From [Anoxybacillus] calidus (GTDB lineage Bacteria > Bacillota > Bacilli > Bacillales > Anoxybacillaceae): 64,000 bases of DNA. A program made the translations under genes and the position numbers. Location: positions 528,082 to 592,081 of the forward strand of contig NZ_JACDUU010000001.1 in assembly GCF_013760845.1 (NCBI RefSeq), given 5' to 3'. Under the pieces are notes generated by a model that saw nothing but the letters and a program-made list of their open reading frames with translations, had not been told where the DNA came from and did no database searches. Position 1 is the stretch's first letter; every line of letters begins with the position of its first letter. Of the stretch, positions 26,141 through 35,931 are shown piece by piece.

Positions 26141-28321
26141 ATGCAAGACTATGTGAAAGTAGGAAACCTTCAAGTTGCCCGCATTTTCTATGAGTTTATT
26201 AATACGGAAGTTCTTCCAGAAAGCGGAGTAGACAGTGAACAGTTCTGGGCAGATTTAGAAACGCTAGTAAAAGATTTGACACCAAAAAATAAAGCGCTGC
26301 TTGCCCACCGCGATGAAATTCAAGAAAAGCTCAACGAATGGCACCGACAGCATAGAGGAAATTTTGATTTCGATAAATATAAATCATTTTTACAGGAAAT
26401 TGGCTATTTAGAGCCAGAGGTAGAAGATTTTCAAATTACGACTGAAGGGGTCGACGATGAAATCACTTTACAGGCTGGTCCACAATTAGTTGTCCCAGCG
26501 AGCAATGAGCGTTATGCGCTGAACGCAGCGAACGCGCGCTGGGGAAGTCTTTATGATGCTCTCTATGGAACAGATGCGATTAGCGAAGAAGATGGCGCAC
26601 AACGCGGAAATCATTACAATCCAGTCCGCGGCGAGAAAGTGATTGCCTATGCCAAACAATTCCTTGATGAAGCTGTACCGTTAAACGAATACTCTCATAA
26701 AGATGTTGTCAAGTATACAGTCGTCGATGGAAAATTATCCGTTTTCGTCAAGGGAGGCCAGACGACGAGCCTTCAAGATGAGGAAAAATTTGTCGGCTAT
26801 CAAGGAAATCCGGAAGACCCATCGGCCATCTTGCTGAAAAATAATGGCTTGCATATTGAAATCCAAATCGATCGTCATCATCCAATTGGCAAAACAGATA
26901 CAGCAGGTGTGAAAGATATTTTATTGGAAGCTGCCCTTACGACGATTATGGACTGCGAAGATTCTGTCGCTGCCGTCGATGCGGAGGACAAAGTGCATGT
27001 ATACCGCAACTTGTTAGGATTGATGAAAGGAGATTTGACGGCCACATTCACAAAGGGGAATAAAACAGTAACGCGCACGCTCAACCCTGATCGCGTTTAT
27101 ACAACGCCAAGCGGAGAAGAATTAATATTACCGGGACGTTCGCTCATGTTCGTTCGCAACGTTGGACATTTGATGACCAATAATGCGGTATTAGATCAGG
27201 ATGGCCAGGAAATTTATGAAGGCATTTTAGATGCAGTTGTCACAAGTTTAGTTGCCAAACATTCTCTATTAGGTAATGGCCGCTATAAAAATTCCGCCAA
27301 AGGCTCCATCTACATTGTTAAGCCGAAAATGCACGGCTCAGAAGAAGTCGCTTTTGCGAATGAACTATTTGATCGTGTTGAAGACATGCTTGGGCTAGAG
27401 CGAAATACAATCAAAATTGGTGTGATGGACGAGGAGCGCCGCACAACACTAAACTTGAAAAACTGCATTTACCAAGTAAGAGACCGAATTGTGTTTATTA
27501 ATACCGGTTTCTTAGATCGAACTGGCGATGAAATCCATACTTCGATGGAAGTAGGACCGATGATTCGCAAAAATGAGATGAAAACATCAACATGGCTGCA
27601 AGGATATGAGAAATCAAATGTAAGCATTGGTCTTGCCACTGGCTTCCAAGGACGGACGCAAATTGGTAAAGGAATGTGGGCAATGCCGGATATGATGGCG
27701 GAAATGCTGAAGCAAAAAGGCAGCCAACTACAGGCAGGTGCCAATACGGCATGGGTACCTTCTCCAACAGCAGCGGTCTTGCATGCTCTCCATTATCATC
27801 AAGTGGATGTAACAAAAGTACAAAATGAATTAAGCAAAGAGTTTAAAGATTTTCGCGATGATATTTTACAAATTCCAGTGGCGGTCAACCCTAATTGGAC
27901 TCCAGAAGAAATTCAACAAGAGTTGGACAATAACGCTCAAAGTATTCTCGGATATGTTGTTCGCTGGGTCGAACAAGGAATTGGCTGCTCGAAAGTGCCG
28001 GATATTAACAACATCGGGCTGATGGAAGACCGTGCGACATTAAGAATTTCCAGCCAGCATATCGCGAACTGGCTTCACCACGGAATTTGCACAAAAGAAC
28101 AAGTGCTTGAGACATTAAAGCGCATGGCGAAAGTCGTCGATGAGCAAAACGCTGGCGATCCTGCATACCGGCCGATGTCTAAAGACTATGACAATTCAGT
28201 TGCCTTCCAAGCGGCCTGCGACCTCATTTTCAAAGGCTGCGAACAACCGAACGGTTACACAGAGCCCATCTTGCACCGCCGTCGCTTAGAAGCTAAAGCA
28301 AAGTTTGCGGTAAAACAGTAA
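26141..28321 (+). CDS. glcB: Malate synthase G
   Basis: A 726-residue malate synthase of the large G isoform. [35 protein letters not shown], the [16 protein letters not shown] region and the long TIM-barrel with [19 protein letters not shown] are typical. It condenses glyoxylate with acetyl-CoA to malate. The glyoxylate comes from GlcDEF directly upstream. AAAAGGAGGAAA lies before the ATG. No isocitrate lyase gene is in the window, so this is the glycolate route rather than a glyoxylate shunt cluster. A repeat element follows. Confidence 0.95.
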   Translation: MQDYVKVGNLQVARIFYEFINTEVLPESGVDSEQFWADLETLVKDLTPKNKALLAHRDEIQEKLNEWHRQHRGNFDFDKYKSFLQEIGYLEPEVEDFQITTEGVDDEITLQAGPQLVVPASNERYALNAANARWGSLYDALYGTDAISEEDGAQRGNHYNPVRGEKVIAYAKQFLDEAVPLNEYSHKDVVKYTVVDGKLSVFVKGGQTTSLQDEEKFVGYQGNPEDPSAILLKNNGLHIEIQIDRHHPIGKTDTAGVKDILLEAALTTIMDCEDSVAAVDAEDKVHVYRNLLGLMKGDLTATFTKGNKTVTRTLNPDRVYTTPSGEELILPGRSLMFVRNVGHLMTNNAVLDQDGQEIYEGILDAVVTSLVAKHSLLGNGRYKNSAKGSIYIVKPKMHGSEEVAFANELFDRVEDMLGLERNTIKIGVMDEERRTTLNLKNCIYQVRDRIVFINTGFLDRTGDEIHTSMEVGPMIRKNEMKTSTWLQGYEKSNVSIGLATGFQGRTQIGKGMWAMPDMMAEMLKQKGSQLQAGANTAWVPSPTAAVLHALHYHQVDVTKVQNELSKEFKDFRDDILQIPVAVNPNWTPEEIQQELDNNAQSILGYVVRWVEQGIGCSKVPDINNIGLMEDRATLRISSQHIANWLHHGICTKEQVLETLKRMAKVVDEQNAGDPAYRPMSKDYDNSVAFQAACDLIFKGCEQPNGYTEPILHRRRLEAKAKFAVKQ

Positions 28322-28345
28322 GCTATCATTACAAAGTAACTACGA

Positions 28346-28449
28346 GAGGCTGACCCAAAAGCAATGTGTCAAAACCCGTAACACGATATATAGGACATTA
28401 TATATTGTGAAATGCACGTGAGGTCAGACACTTATGGGTCAGCCCCTTT
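28346..28449 (+). repeat. Intergenic inverted-repeat element, copy 3
   Basis: Starts GAGGCTGACCCAAAAGCAAT and ends CTTATGGGTCAGCCCCTTTC. Inner boxes TGTGTCAAAACCC and TGAGGTCAGACAC are imperfect complements; ATATATAGGACATTATATAT lies in the centre. It is 25 bases after the malate synthase stop in sense orientation, suitable as terminator. The rest of 28322-28583 has no feature I recognise. Confidence 0.85.
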
Positions 28450-28583
28450 CATATACACCATTCTGCGAGTGAGGTTATGCCATCATTACATCTATTGGTG
28501 AATATCAATGATTTTTAGAAGCAGCCGCTCCGGTGTCAAAATAGAAGTTGCCCGTAATTAACATAGTCGAGAGGAGTTAAGCG

Positions 28584-29363
28584 ATGAAGTTTGCCAGATT
28601 TACTATCAATGGAGAAAAGTATACAGGTGTTGTAATAGATGATGTAATAAGAGAAATTCAAGGGGATATGTTTGGTGAATGGGAATATACAGGAAAAATC
28701 TTTTTCAAACATGAAGTCAAATTTCTTGCCCCGTTAGAGCCGAACCAAATTATTGGAATCGGTGCAAACTACGTCCCACAAAAAGAAGACCTTCCTGATA
28801 GGCTGCCGGAAATTCCAGTATTTTTCTTCAAACCAACTTCATCGGTAATTGGACCTGAAGAAGAAATTGTTATTCCAAAAGGAGTTGACCAAGTCAAGTT
28901 TGAATCAGAATTAGCGGTTGTGATTGGGAAGGAAGCGAAAAATGTTCCTGAATCAGATGTGTTGGATTATGTGTTTGGTTATACCATTGGAAACGATGTA
29001 ACCGCACCACAATTTTTTCATCAAGACGGCCATTGGACACTTGGAAAAGCGTTTGATACCTTTACGCCATTAGGTCCGGTAATTGAAACGAAACTCGACC
29101 CTTTCAATGTGAATGTAAAGGCAAGACTGAACGGTGTCGAAAAACAAAATAGCCCGACTGCATTCATGATTATCCCAATCTGTAAAATGATTTCTTATCT
29201 GACGAATATTATGACACTGAAGCCGGGAGATGTGGTTTTAACGGGAAGTCCAATTGGAGCCGAGTTCGTCAGAGCAGGAGATACCATTGAATGTGAGATT
29301 GAAGAAATCGGAACGCTACGCAATACGTTTGCTGCTGCAAAAGAATGCACTAAAATTGGTTAG
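28584..29363 (+). CDS. Fumarylacetoacetate hydrolase (FAH) family protein
   Basis: A 259-residue FAH-fold enzyme. The metal-binding carboxylates appear in VKFESELAVVIG (two Glu) and GNDVTAPQ (Asp), and the C-terminal KPGDVVLTGSPIG is diagnostic. Members include acylpyruvases, ureidoglycolate lyase and 2-keto-4-pentenoate-type hydratases. Position between malate synthase and an IclR regulator suggests a role in hydroxyacid or glyoxylate metabolism, for example ureidoglycolate cleavage giving glyoxylate, but this is inference. GAGAGGAG precedes the ATG. Confidence 0.87.
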   Translation: MKFARFTINGEKYTGVVIDDVIREIQGDMFGEWEYTGKIFFKHEVKFLAPLEPNQIIGIGANYVPQKEDLPDRLPEIPVFFFKPTSSVIGPEEEIVIPKGVDQVKFESELAVVIGKEAKNVPESDVLDYVFGYTIGNDVTAPQFFHQDGHWTLGKAFDTFTPLGPVIETKLDPFNVNVKARLNGVEKQNSPTAFMIIPICKMISYLTNIMTLKPGDVVLTGSPIGAEFVRAGDTIECEIEEIGTLRNTFAAAKECTKIG

Positions 29364-29432
29364 AGACCGATTAAATGCCCGGAAACAAATGTTATAATGA
29401 ATTATCATGTTTTGTGCTAGAGGTGAGAGAGC

Positions 29433-30197
29433 ATGGAAAGAGAAAATATGGTCAAGTCTGTGAGCCGGGCATTAGATATTATCGATATCGTCAGTTTGGA
29501 AAAGGATGGCTTAGGCGTTACAGAAATTGCAAAACAAATGGATATTAATAAAAGTTCTGTATATCGAATTTTATCGACACTGGTTCGGTATGGATATATG
29601 GAGCAGGATGAAGAGACAAGCCGTTACAAACTCGGCTACAAATTTTTGGAGATGAGTTCGAAGCTTCTCGAATCGATCGATTTAAGAAAAGAGGCGAAAC
29701 CGTATTTACAGGAATTAGAAAAAGAAACAAATGAGGTCATTCATCTTGTTGTATATGACCAGGGTGAAGTGATTTACATCGAAAAGTTAGAAGGAACGGA
29801 AACACTGCGCATGCATTCAAAAGTCGGCAAAAGAGCTCCGATGCATTGCACGGCAGTAGGAAAAGCGATCTTAGCGCATTTGCCGTCTAATGTTGTGCTC
29901 GATATTTTAGAACGTAAAGGAATGCCAAGGCATACGGATAAAACAATTACCGATCAGGATGAATTTCTTAAGGAGCTCGCTCAAGTGAAGCAAAAGGGAT
30001 ATGCTCTTGATTTAGAGGAAAACGAATATGGGATTCGCTGTATTGCCGTACCGATTTTTGACCATGTTGGAAGAGTGATTGCCGCTGTCAGCGTCTCCGG
30101 TCCGACAATACGTATGACAGATGAACGAATCGAACAATTGCAAGCGAGAATGCTGCAAATCGGCAAACAAATTTCTGAAAGGCTTGGATATATATAA
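29433..30197 (+). CDS. IclR family transcriptional regulator
   Basis: A 254-residue IclR regulator: winged helix at about residues 5-70 (VKSVSRALDIIDIV, GVTEIAKQMDINKSSVYRIL) and effector-binding GAF-like domain (MHCTAVGKAILAHLP, RCIAVPIFDHVGRVIAAVSVSGP). IclR proteins often control glyoxylate, aromatic or sugar-acid catabolism, so the glc/FAH genes upstream are the likely targets. A TATAAT at 29393-29398 suggests it also has its own promoter. AGAGGTGAGAG is the ribosome binding site. Confidence 0.92.
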   Translation: MERENMVKSVSRALDIIDIVSLEKDGLGVTEIAKQMDINKSSVYRILSTLVRYGYMEQDEETSRYKLGYKFLEMSSKLLESIDLRKEAKPYLQELEKETNEVIHLVVYDQGEVIYIEKLEGTETLRMHSKVGKRAPMHCTAVGKAILAHLPSNVVLDILERKGMPRHTDKTITDQDEFLKELAQVKQKGYALDLEENEYGIRCIAVPIFDHVGRVIAAVSVSGPTIRMTDERIEQLQARMLQIGKQISERLGYI

Positions 30198-30204
30198 AAA
30201 CGTT

Positions 30205-30240
30205 GCTCGATATCTTGTTTGAAGATATCGAGCTTTTTTG
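30205..30240 (+). terminator. Rho-independent terminator after the IclR gene
   Basis: GCTCGATATCTT and AAGATATCGAGC form a perfect 12-bp stem with a 5-base loop followed by TTTTTTG. Confidence 0.9.
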
Positions 30241-30267
30241 TTGCAAATGAATAAAACATAGGTCTAT

Positions 30268-30400
30268 TTACCTTATCATTTTCTTTTCAATCAGCTTGGT
30301 CAGTTTCGTCACAAATTCTAACCCATTTTTCAGTATGTTATATGTGACTTTTTCAATTCCTTCTCTAAAGCCTTTTTCAAAATACGCATTCAGCAGAATG
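30268..30400 (-). pseudogene. C-terminal remnant of an Rpn/PD-(D/E)XK-type nuclease-transposase
   Basis: On the minus strand the frame reads AYFEKGFREGIEKVTYNILK, then NGLEFVTKLTKLIEKKMI and stop. This strongly recalls the repetitive C-terminal tail of Rpn family recombination-promoting nucleases (EKGIEKG... LKNGLSLEFVTKVTGL). The nuclease domain is absent, and upstream sequence becomes the next gene's leader. Only a fragment remains. Confidence 0.4.
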
Positions 30401-30479
30401 AATATTTTCCTTTTGATGTTAAACACTAAAAAAAGACGTTCGGCGGCTGCCAATATTGAAATCGAAGGAGAGAAGAGAG

Positions 30480-32171
30480 TTGCTGAATAGAGAGATTCAT
30501 AAACATGAAAAAAAGATGATTTTCTTCTCGTTCCTTGCAATAGCTGCTTTTGTGTCGCCGTATTTTCTTCTCGGCGAAGATGCTCATATGCGCATTCACG
30601 ATAATTTAGATTCGAATATAGCCTGGTATAAAGTGTTAATAAGAAGCGGTGAATTGTTCGGGTCAGTGGATGCGGTCATTTCACAAATTATTAACGGTCT
30701 GCCTAGGAACGCATTTGGGACAGAATTTAGTGGAATTGTGTGGCTGCATGCCTTATTTCCTTCGATTTATGCTTATGGCTTAAGCCAAACAATCACGCGT
30801 GTATTTGCTTTTATTGGCATGTACCTGCTTCTAAAAAAACATTTTATTAAAGCACCGGAATGGTCTTGGATTCGTGTTGGTGTGGCGTTGGCTTTTGCTT
30901 TAACTCCATTTTGGCCGTCAGGGATGCTGAGTACGCTTGGAATGCCGCTCGCGTTATGGGCGTTTTTAAATATTCGCGCTGGCGAGCGTTCGTGGGTGAA
31001 TTATTTGGTGTTGACGCTCCTGCCTTTCTATTCAAGTCTTGTTCTTGGATTTTTCTTTTTCTTAAGCGCGATGGGAATATTGTGGGTGGTTGATGTCGTG
31101 CGTGGGAAAGGATGGAACGTGCGTTTTTTATTGGCGATTGTGTACATGAGTGCAATTTATTTAGCAATTGAATATCGACTCGTCCATTCTATGTTGTTTT
31201 CGACAGAACCGACGAGCCGCGATGAATATTTTCATGCCCGTCTGCCGCTTTGGCGTGTCATTCGTTTAACCTTTAAAAACTATGTGCTTGGACATAATCA
31301 TGTTATGACGGTACATGGTCTTGTTATTTTGCCGGTTACGTTCATTGCCTTATATGTTGTCTGGAAACAAAAACGCTGGAGTGAGGAAAAAACATTTCTT
31401 TTTTTGCATGTCCTAAACCTTGCGCTTTCCACATGGTATGCGTTTTGGTTTTATAAAGGATGGGTTCCGTTGACAGAACGGTTCGACCTTCTTGATAAGT
31501 TCAACTTTGCCCGTTATCACTTTTTACGGCCGCTAGTCATTTATGTGTTATTCGCTCTTTCTTTAAAAATTTTATGGCGACAAGGAAAGGCATGGCAACG
31601 AATGTCCCTCTGTTTCATCGCAGCGCAGCTTCTTGTGCTGACGGTCTTTAACGAGGAAATCGTTTATCGGAACAAACCGTCGTTTAAAGAGTTTTATGCT
31701 GAAAAGCAGTTTGCGGAAATTAAGGAATACATAGGGCTTCCAGTGGAAGAATATCGCGTTGCGAGCATCGGAATTCACCCGGCGATTGCCCAGTATAACG
31801 GGTTTTATACGTTAGATACGTACAATAATTTTTATCCGCTCTCTTATAAACATCGTTTTAGAGAAATTATTGCACAGGAATTAAAGAAAGATCAAAAGCT
31901 GCGGGAGTATTTCGATGAGTGGGGTGGGCGTTGTTATATTTTTGTGGACGAACTAGGAAAACATTATATGTTTAAAAAACATTCACAGAAAAAGATAAAA
32001 CATTTGCAGTTAAATATGGATGTATTTTGGGGAATGGGGGGGCGCTATATTTTATCCGCACTCCCGATTGAAAATGCGACAGAAAATCAACTGAAACTGG
32101 AAAAAGTATTTCATTCGCATGAATCCGCTTGGAAAATCCACTTGTATAAAGTGATGCATAAGGAGGAATGA
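30480..32171 (+). CDS. DUF6044 (YkoS-like) multipass membrane protein
   Basis: A 563-residue integral membrane protein with roughly 10-11 hydrophobic segments (first at about residues 15-30) and a soluble C-terminal part from about 400. It matches the Bacillus subtilis YkoS layout and is followed, as there, by a YkoT/GtrB-type glycosyltransferase. By context it may transfer or flip polyprenyl-linked sugars onto envelope polymers. TTG at 30480 is chosen since AAGGAG lies nine bases upstream; an earlier TTG (30456) precedes the binding site. The stop overlaps the next gene's ribosome binding region. Confidence 0.8.
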   Translation: MLNREIHKHEKKMIFFSFLAIAAFVSPYFLLGEDAHMRIHDNLDSNIAWYKVLIRSGELFGSVDAVISQIINGLPRNAFGTEFSGIVWLHALFPSIYAYGLSQTITRVFAFIGMYLLLKKHFIKAPEWSWIRVGVALAFALTPFWPSGMLSTLGMPLALWAFLNIRAGERSWVNYLVLTLLPFYSSLVLGFFFFLSAMGILWVVDVVRGKGWNVRFLLAIVYMSAIYLAIEYRLVHSMLFSTEPTSRDEYFHARLPLWRVIRLTFKNYVLGHNHVMTVHGLVILPVTFIALYVVWKQKRWSEEKTFLFLHVLNLALSTWYAFWFYKGWVPLTERFDLLDKFNFARYHFLRPLVIYVLFALSLKILWRQGKAWQRMSLCFIAAQLLVLTVFNEEIVYRNKPSFKEFYAEKQFAEIKEYIGLPVEEYRVASIGIHPAIAQYNGFYTLDTYNNFYPLSYKHRFREIIAQELKKDQKLREYFDEWGGRCYIFVDELGKHYMFKKHSQKKIKHLQLNMDVFWGMGGRYILSALPIENATENQLKLEKVFHSHESAWKIHLYKVMHKEE

Positions 32172-32173
32172 GC

Positions 32174-33205
32174 TTGAACAAACCTGTTCTTACCATTGTT
32201 GTGCCATGTTATAACGAAGAAGAAGTGCTGCCGGAAACGATGAAACAGCTGTTGCACTTGCTTGAGCAACTAATCGCAGAAAAGCTTATTTCACGGCAAA
32301 GCAAATTATTATTTGTCGATGATGGGAGCAAAGATCAAACATGGCAACTCATTTATAAAGCGAGTTTGCAGCATGAAACGGTGAAAGGAGTGAAGCTCTC
32401 AAGCAATGTCGGCCATCAAAACGCTTTACTCGCGGGATTGTTTGCCGCTAAATCGGTTTCTGACTGCATTGTTTCCATTGATGCTGATTTGCAAGATGAT
32501 ATTTCGATCATTCGCGAATTTGTGCAAAAATTTCATGAAGGCTATGAAATTGTCTATGGAGTACGAAAAAAACGAAATACGGATACGTTTTTCAAGCGGT
32601 ATACGGCACAAGGTTTTTATAAATTGATGAAAGCGATGGGCGTGAATGTCGTATATAATCATGCTGATTATCGCTTAATGAGCCGCCGTGCTGTTGAAGA
32701 ACTGGAACGTTTTGAAGAAGTTAATTTATTTTTGCGCGGGATTGTTCCTTTGCTTGGATTTCGCTCTACTGTTGTCTATTATGATCGGAAAGAACGGCTG
32801 GCTGGTGAAACAAAATATCCGCTAAAAAAAATGATCGCATTCGCCTTGGACGGGATTACATCGTTTAGCATTACTCCCATTCGCTTTATCTCGATTATTG
32901 GTTTTATTTCGTTTTTTGTCAGTCTGATATTTGGCATGTATTTCATCTTCTTAAAATTTACCGGGCATACGCAAACTGGCTGGACGTCTCTCATTATGTC
33001 GATTTGGCTTCTTGGGGGATTGCAGCTTATTGCGTTTGGTTTAATCGGTGAATATATTGGAAAGATTTACAAAGAAACAAAGCGACGTCCGAGATATATT
33101 GTCGATATAGATTTATTGAATTTGCCGCTTCGAGCGAACCACTCATCTCCAATGACGGAGGAGAATATGTATGTTGATGTTAAGAGGTTATTTGAATCGA
33201 ACTAG
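32174..33205 (+). CDS. Glycosyltransferase family 2, GtrB/YkoT-like
   Basis: A 343-residue polyprenyl-phosphate glycosyltransferase. The GT-A domain has TIVVPCYNEEEVLPET, LLFVDDGSKDQTW, SSNVGHQNALLAGL and DADLQDD; two C-terminal membrane segments follow (about 235-260 and 272-295). It would load a sugar from a nucleotide donor onto undecaprenyl phosphate. TTG at 32174 has AGGAGG seven bases before it, better than the ATG at 32168. It overlaps the GtrA gene by 35 bases. Confidence 0.9.
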   Translation: MNKPVLTIVVPCYNEEEVLPETMKQLLHLLEQLIAEKLISRQSKLLFVDDGSKDQTWQLIYKASLQHETVKGVKLSSNVGHQNALLAGLFAAKSVSDCIVSIDADLQDDISIIREFVQKFHEGYEIVYGVRKKRNTDTFFKRYTAQGFYKLMKAMGVNVVYNHADYRLMSRRAVEELERFEEVNLFLRGIVPLLGFRSTVVYYDRKERLAGETKYPLKKMIAFALDGITSFSITPIRFISIIGFISFFVSLIFGMYFIFLKFTGHTQTGWTSLIMSIWLLGGLQLIAFGLIGEYIGKIYKETKRRPRYIVDIDLLNLPLRANHSSPMTEENMYVDVKRLFESN

Positions 33206-33599
33206 TCCGCTTGTTCGTTTTTTGCTGGTCGGAATTATAAATACGTTCGTTGGCTTATCGGTCATGTTTTTTATGCTGCACATCGCTCATCTTTCATACT
33301 GGTGGGCCACGTTCAGCGGAAACGCAGTTGGTGCGGTAGTGAGTTTTTTGTTAAACCGCTCGTTTACGTTTCAAAGTGATATATCTGTAACAAAAGGTGC
33401 TTTTCGTTTTTTGGTTGTGATGCTTTCGTGCTATTACGTGGCGTATTCATTTAGTCAATTGACGGCTCGTTTCATTGTTACTTTATCTCCGCATCCATTT
33501 GCAAACGTTCGCGATGATTTAGCGGTATTGTTTGGCACTTTATTTTACACGGTGTTGAATTATCTCGGACAAAAAATAATTGTTTTTACAGCAAAGTAG
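33171..33599 (+). CDS. GtrA family flippase-like membrane protein
   Basis: A 142-residue protein with four membrane segments and the GtrA start LVRFLLVGIINTFVGLSVMFF. GtrA proteins are thought to flip polyprenyl-linked sugars made by GtrB. GGAGGAG precedes the ATG at about nine bases. The DUF6044 protein, GtrB and GtrA together form a three-component glycosylation unit. Confidence 0.9.
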   Translation: MLMLRGYLNRTSPLVRFLLVGIINTFVGLSVMFFMLHIAHLSYWWATFSGNAVGAVVSFLLNRSFTFQSDISVTKGAFRFLVVMLSCYYVAYSFSQLTARFIVTLSPHPFANVRDDLAVLFGTLFYTVLNYLGQKIIVFTAK

Positions 33600-33766
33600 G
33601 ATTTTTTGAGAGTGATGTCGAATACAAAACCAAAACAATACCAAGAGTTATCCATATTGGTGACTCTTTTCTTTTTTGATAAGTACAGTACAGACATAAA
33701 GGCTTTTGAAAATAGCATATACATGTAATCATCTGTTTTTTGTATTCCAATTTTGAGGTGAAGCAT

Positions 33767-33973
33767 ATGGAAGGTATTGTATTGTTCGTATTGGTCTTTT
33801 TCCTTGTTTTTGTTATCTATTCGTTATTGTCAAAAGATCCTGGCCAAGGAAGAAAGAAGCGAAGTAGCCACAATTACATTTTCCCGCTTTATGATTATGA
33901 TGCATCATCTGATTATAACGATTGCGTTGGTGATTTTGGTGATGATTGCAGCAGCGGGGGGAGTGGAGATTAG
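33767..33973 (+). CDS. Small membrane protein with Asp/Gly/Cys-rich tail
   Basis: A 68-residue protein: one membrane segment at about residues 3-21, a basic stretch (GRKKR), and an acidic, glycine-rich tail (DFGDDCSSGGSGD). GAGGTGA lies before the ATG at 33767. Such short proteins with a single helix and a D/G/S-rich tail are common in Bacillaceae and uncharacterised. No partner is evident. Confidence 0.6.
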   Translation: MEGIVLFVLVFFLVFVIYSLLSKDPGQGRKKRSSHNYIFPLYDYDASSDYNDCVGDFGDDCSSGGSGD

Positions 33974-34084
33974 GAAGTAAGCGGATTGAATTATTGATCA
34001 ACAGAAGAGATTGTTGAAAAATGATTAAAAACATAGTAAATGGATTCAACGAAAGTTAGTAGACAGGTGATAGTGTTAAAAAGA

Positions 34085-34121
34085 CAAGCTTGGGCAATTT
34101 CTAGCCCAAGCGTTTTGTTTC
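34085..34121. terminator. Bidirectional terminator
   Basis: GCTTGGGC and GCCCAAGC form an 8-bp stem with GTTTTGTTT on one side and A-rich sequence (T-rich on the minus strand) on the other, between convergent genes. Confidence 0.8.
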
Positions 34122-34179
34122 AATTCATGAACCGATGTACGATTTATCTTTTAAGATTTTGTAGCTTTAACAGTAGCCA

Positions 34180-35178
34180 TCAACGATTCAGCATATGTTT
34201 TCGTAGTGGGACACGGAATTCAATAATCGGCTTGACGAGCTGTATGACCGGTTTGCTTGTCAGCATGAACGTTACAACAATTGATATGATGATCAATAAC
34301 GGATATCCGTTAATTTTTGCAATGACATCAGGAAAGTTTGTGGCGTGCAAGTATTTTAGAATAAATCCATGCAAAATATATACATAAAATGTTCGTGTCC
34401 CTAAATTAGAAATAGTTAATTGGCGATTTGGAATCAATGACATAAAACAAAGCGTCATTAAAAAGCTGACCCCGTACAACAGAAGTCGGAATAAGACGCC
34501 CATTTCCTCGTTGACACCTAATGTTTCATAAGATTTCGAGCCGTACAGCCATTCTTCTTGTAGGTTCGGAAATGCAAAATGAATAACCGCAAATGCGCTA
34601 ACGAGCAAAATGATCGATAGGAAGCGGACTCGCGGCTGAAATAATCGTTCAAAATGCTTCTTTTTCAGTAAGAAGCCAAACAGAAAGAACGGGAAAAACG
34701 TAAACGTCCGCGAAAGGCTCAAAAACTTTTCGATATCGGTTAGTCCAATTAAAATCCCCATAAGGATTGTTAAGGAAATAGAATACGTTTTTGGAATCCT
34801 CGCAAAAACATACAGCATCACATTCCAAAAGAACAAACTTAGTAAAAACCAAAGCCCCCAGTGAGGGGTAAGGAAATCAATCGAAAGATAACCGTCTTCA
34901 TATAAAAATGAATAATAAACCGAGTAAAGCAGTTGGAAAATGACATATGGAATGAGTATTTTCTTTGTTACCTTCTTTAAATACCCCTTTTTATGGAAGC
35001 TTTTTGAGAAATATCCGGAAATCAACACAAATGCTGGCATGTGAAAAAGAAAAATCCAAACATATAAACTATGAATAAATGTATTTTCTGCAATATATGG
35101 ACGAAGAAAATGACCGAAAACAACAAAAACAATAAGAAAAAATTTCGCATTGTCAAAATAATAATCTCTGTCTTTCAT
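34180..35178 (-). CDS. Acyltransferase family 3 membrane protein
   Basis: A 332-residue multipass membrane protein with about ten hydrophobic segments. It starts DYYFDNAKFFLIVFVVFGHF, containing the family's conserved catalytic-region His, followed by FHMPAFVLISGYFSK. These enzymes O-acetylate or O-acylate sugars or other envelope groups. The ATG at 35178 has AAGGAGG about seven bases upstream; the frame open to 35298 lacks one. A modification role alongside the neighbouring ykoS/gtrB/gtrA unit is plausible. Confidence 0.87.
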   Translation of the reverse strand: MKDRDYYFDNAKFFLIVFVVFGHFLRPYIAENTFIHSLYVWIFLFHMPAFVLISGYFSKSFHKKGYLKKVTKKILIPYVIFQLLYSVYYSFLYEDGYLSIDFLTPHWGLWFLLSLFFWNVMLYVFARIPKTYSISLTILMGILIGLTDIEKFLSLSRTFTFFPFFLFGFLLKKKHFERLFQPRVRFLSIILLVSAFAVIHFAFPNLQEEWLYGSKSYETLGVNEEMGVLFRLLLYGVSFLMTLCFMSLIPNRQLTISNLGTRTFYVYILHGFILKYLHATNFPDVIAKINGYPLLIIISIVVTFMLTSKPVIQLVKPIIEFRVPLRKHMLNR

Positions 35179-35361
35179 GAATACCCTCCTTGTAGGATAT
35201 GACAGATTTTTGAAGGTATCATTCACATAACAATTTATTATTCTAACATATAAATTCGAATGATAGGCATATATTTTTGTACAGGTAAAATGTACCATTA
35301 TAAAAATGAAAGGGAATTAGGAAAAATATATCTAAAAAGTTTATTGAGGGAGGAATTCCTA

Positions 35362-35541
35362 TTGAAGGAAGAGACGGAGCTTTATTCTGTTGAAAAGAAA
35401 AAACAATCGAACAATTCAAGTGAGATACAAAATCATTTTTATCTAGTGTGTAATGAGGAATTATTTTGGAAAGAACTTAGAGTAATGGCCGAAGACAGAG
35501 CACACAATAGGGAAAGGGGGGGCTTTGATGGAAGTGATTAG
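35362..35541 (+). CDS. Possible small hydrophilic protein upstream of sspH
   Basis: A 59-residue frame from TTG at 35362 with GGGAGGA nine bases upstream. It is rich in Glu, Lys, Ser and Asn, has no motif I recognise, and overlaps the start of the sspH gene by 14 bases. Tight linkage hints at coupled expression, but the frame might also be merely the sspH leader. Confidence 0.4.
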   Translation: MKEETELYSVEKKKQSNNSSEIQNHFYLVCNEELFWKELRVMAEDRAHNRERGGFDGSD

Positions 35542-35707
35542 AGCGAAACAAATTGCTGAGTCGGGCGATATTGTCCATGTAACATATGAGGGAAAGCGAG
35601 TGTTCATTCAACACGTAGATGAAAAAAATGAAATGGCAAGAATTTATGAGCAAGAAAATCCAGATAAAGAGATGGTTGTGCCGATTCGTCTTCTTCATGA
35701 AGAATAG
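35528..35707 (+). CDS. sspH: H-type small acid-soluble spore protein
   Basis: A 59-residue spore protein of the SspH family: [12 protein letters not shown] at the N-terminus, [17 protein letters not shown] in the middle and a C-terminal LLHEE. Family members are made in the forespore and are minor components of the spore core. The ATG at 35528 has a GGGGGGG run six bases upstream. It supports the sporulating nature of the organism. A repeat element begins at its stop codon. Confidence 0.85.
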   Translation: MEVIRAKQIAESGDIVHVTYEGKRVFIQHVDEKNEMARIYEQENPDKEMVVPIRLLHEE

Positions 35708-35835
35708 AGGCTGTCCCATAAGTAAGTGTCTGACCTCACGCATCATCCATAATATATAGTGTTTTTATCCATTGTTATGTCCTATATATTATGGTTGTGA
35801 GGTCTGACACGTGCTTTTTTTGGGCAGCCTCTTTT
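35707..35835 (+). repeat. Intergenic inverted-repeat element, copy 4 (longest)
   Basis: It starts GAGGCTGTCCCATAAGTAAG on the last base of the sspH stop and ends TTTTGGGCAGCCTCTTTTAT. Arms extend inward almost continuously: GTGTCTGACCTCAC with GTGAGGTCTGACAC, and CATAATATATAG with CTATATATTATG. It would form a very long hairpin, ending in a T-run. Confidence 0.88.
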
Positions 35836-35931
35836 ATATTGAAAAAACACCTTTCTATCTTTTTTGTAACACGTTATAATGATAAGTGGATAGGCTATCG
35901 GAAAATTTTTAAACTGGAGTGAACAATAATA

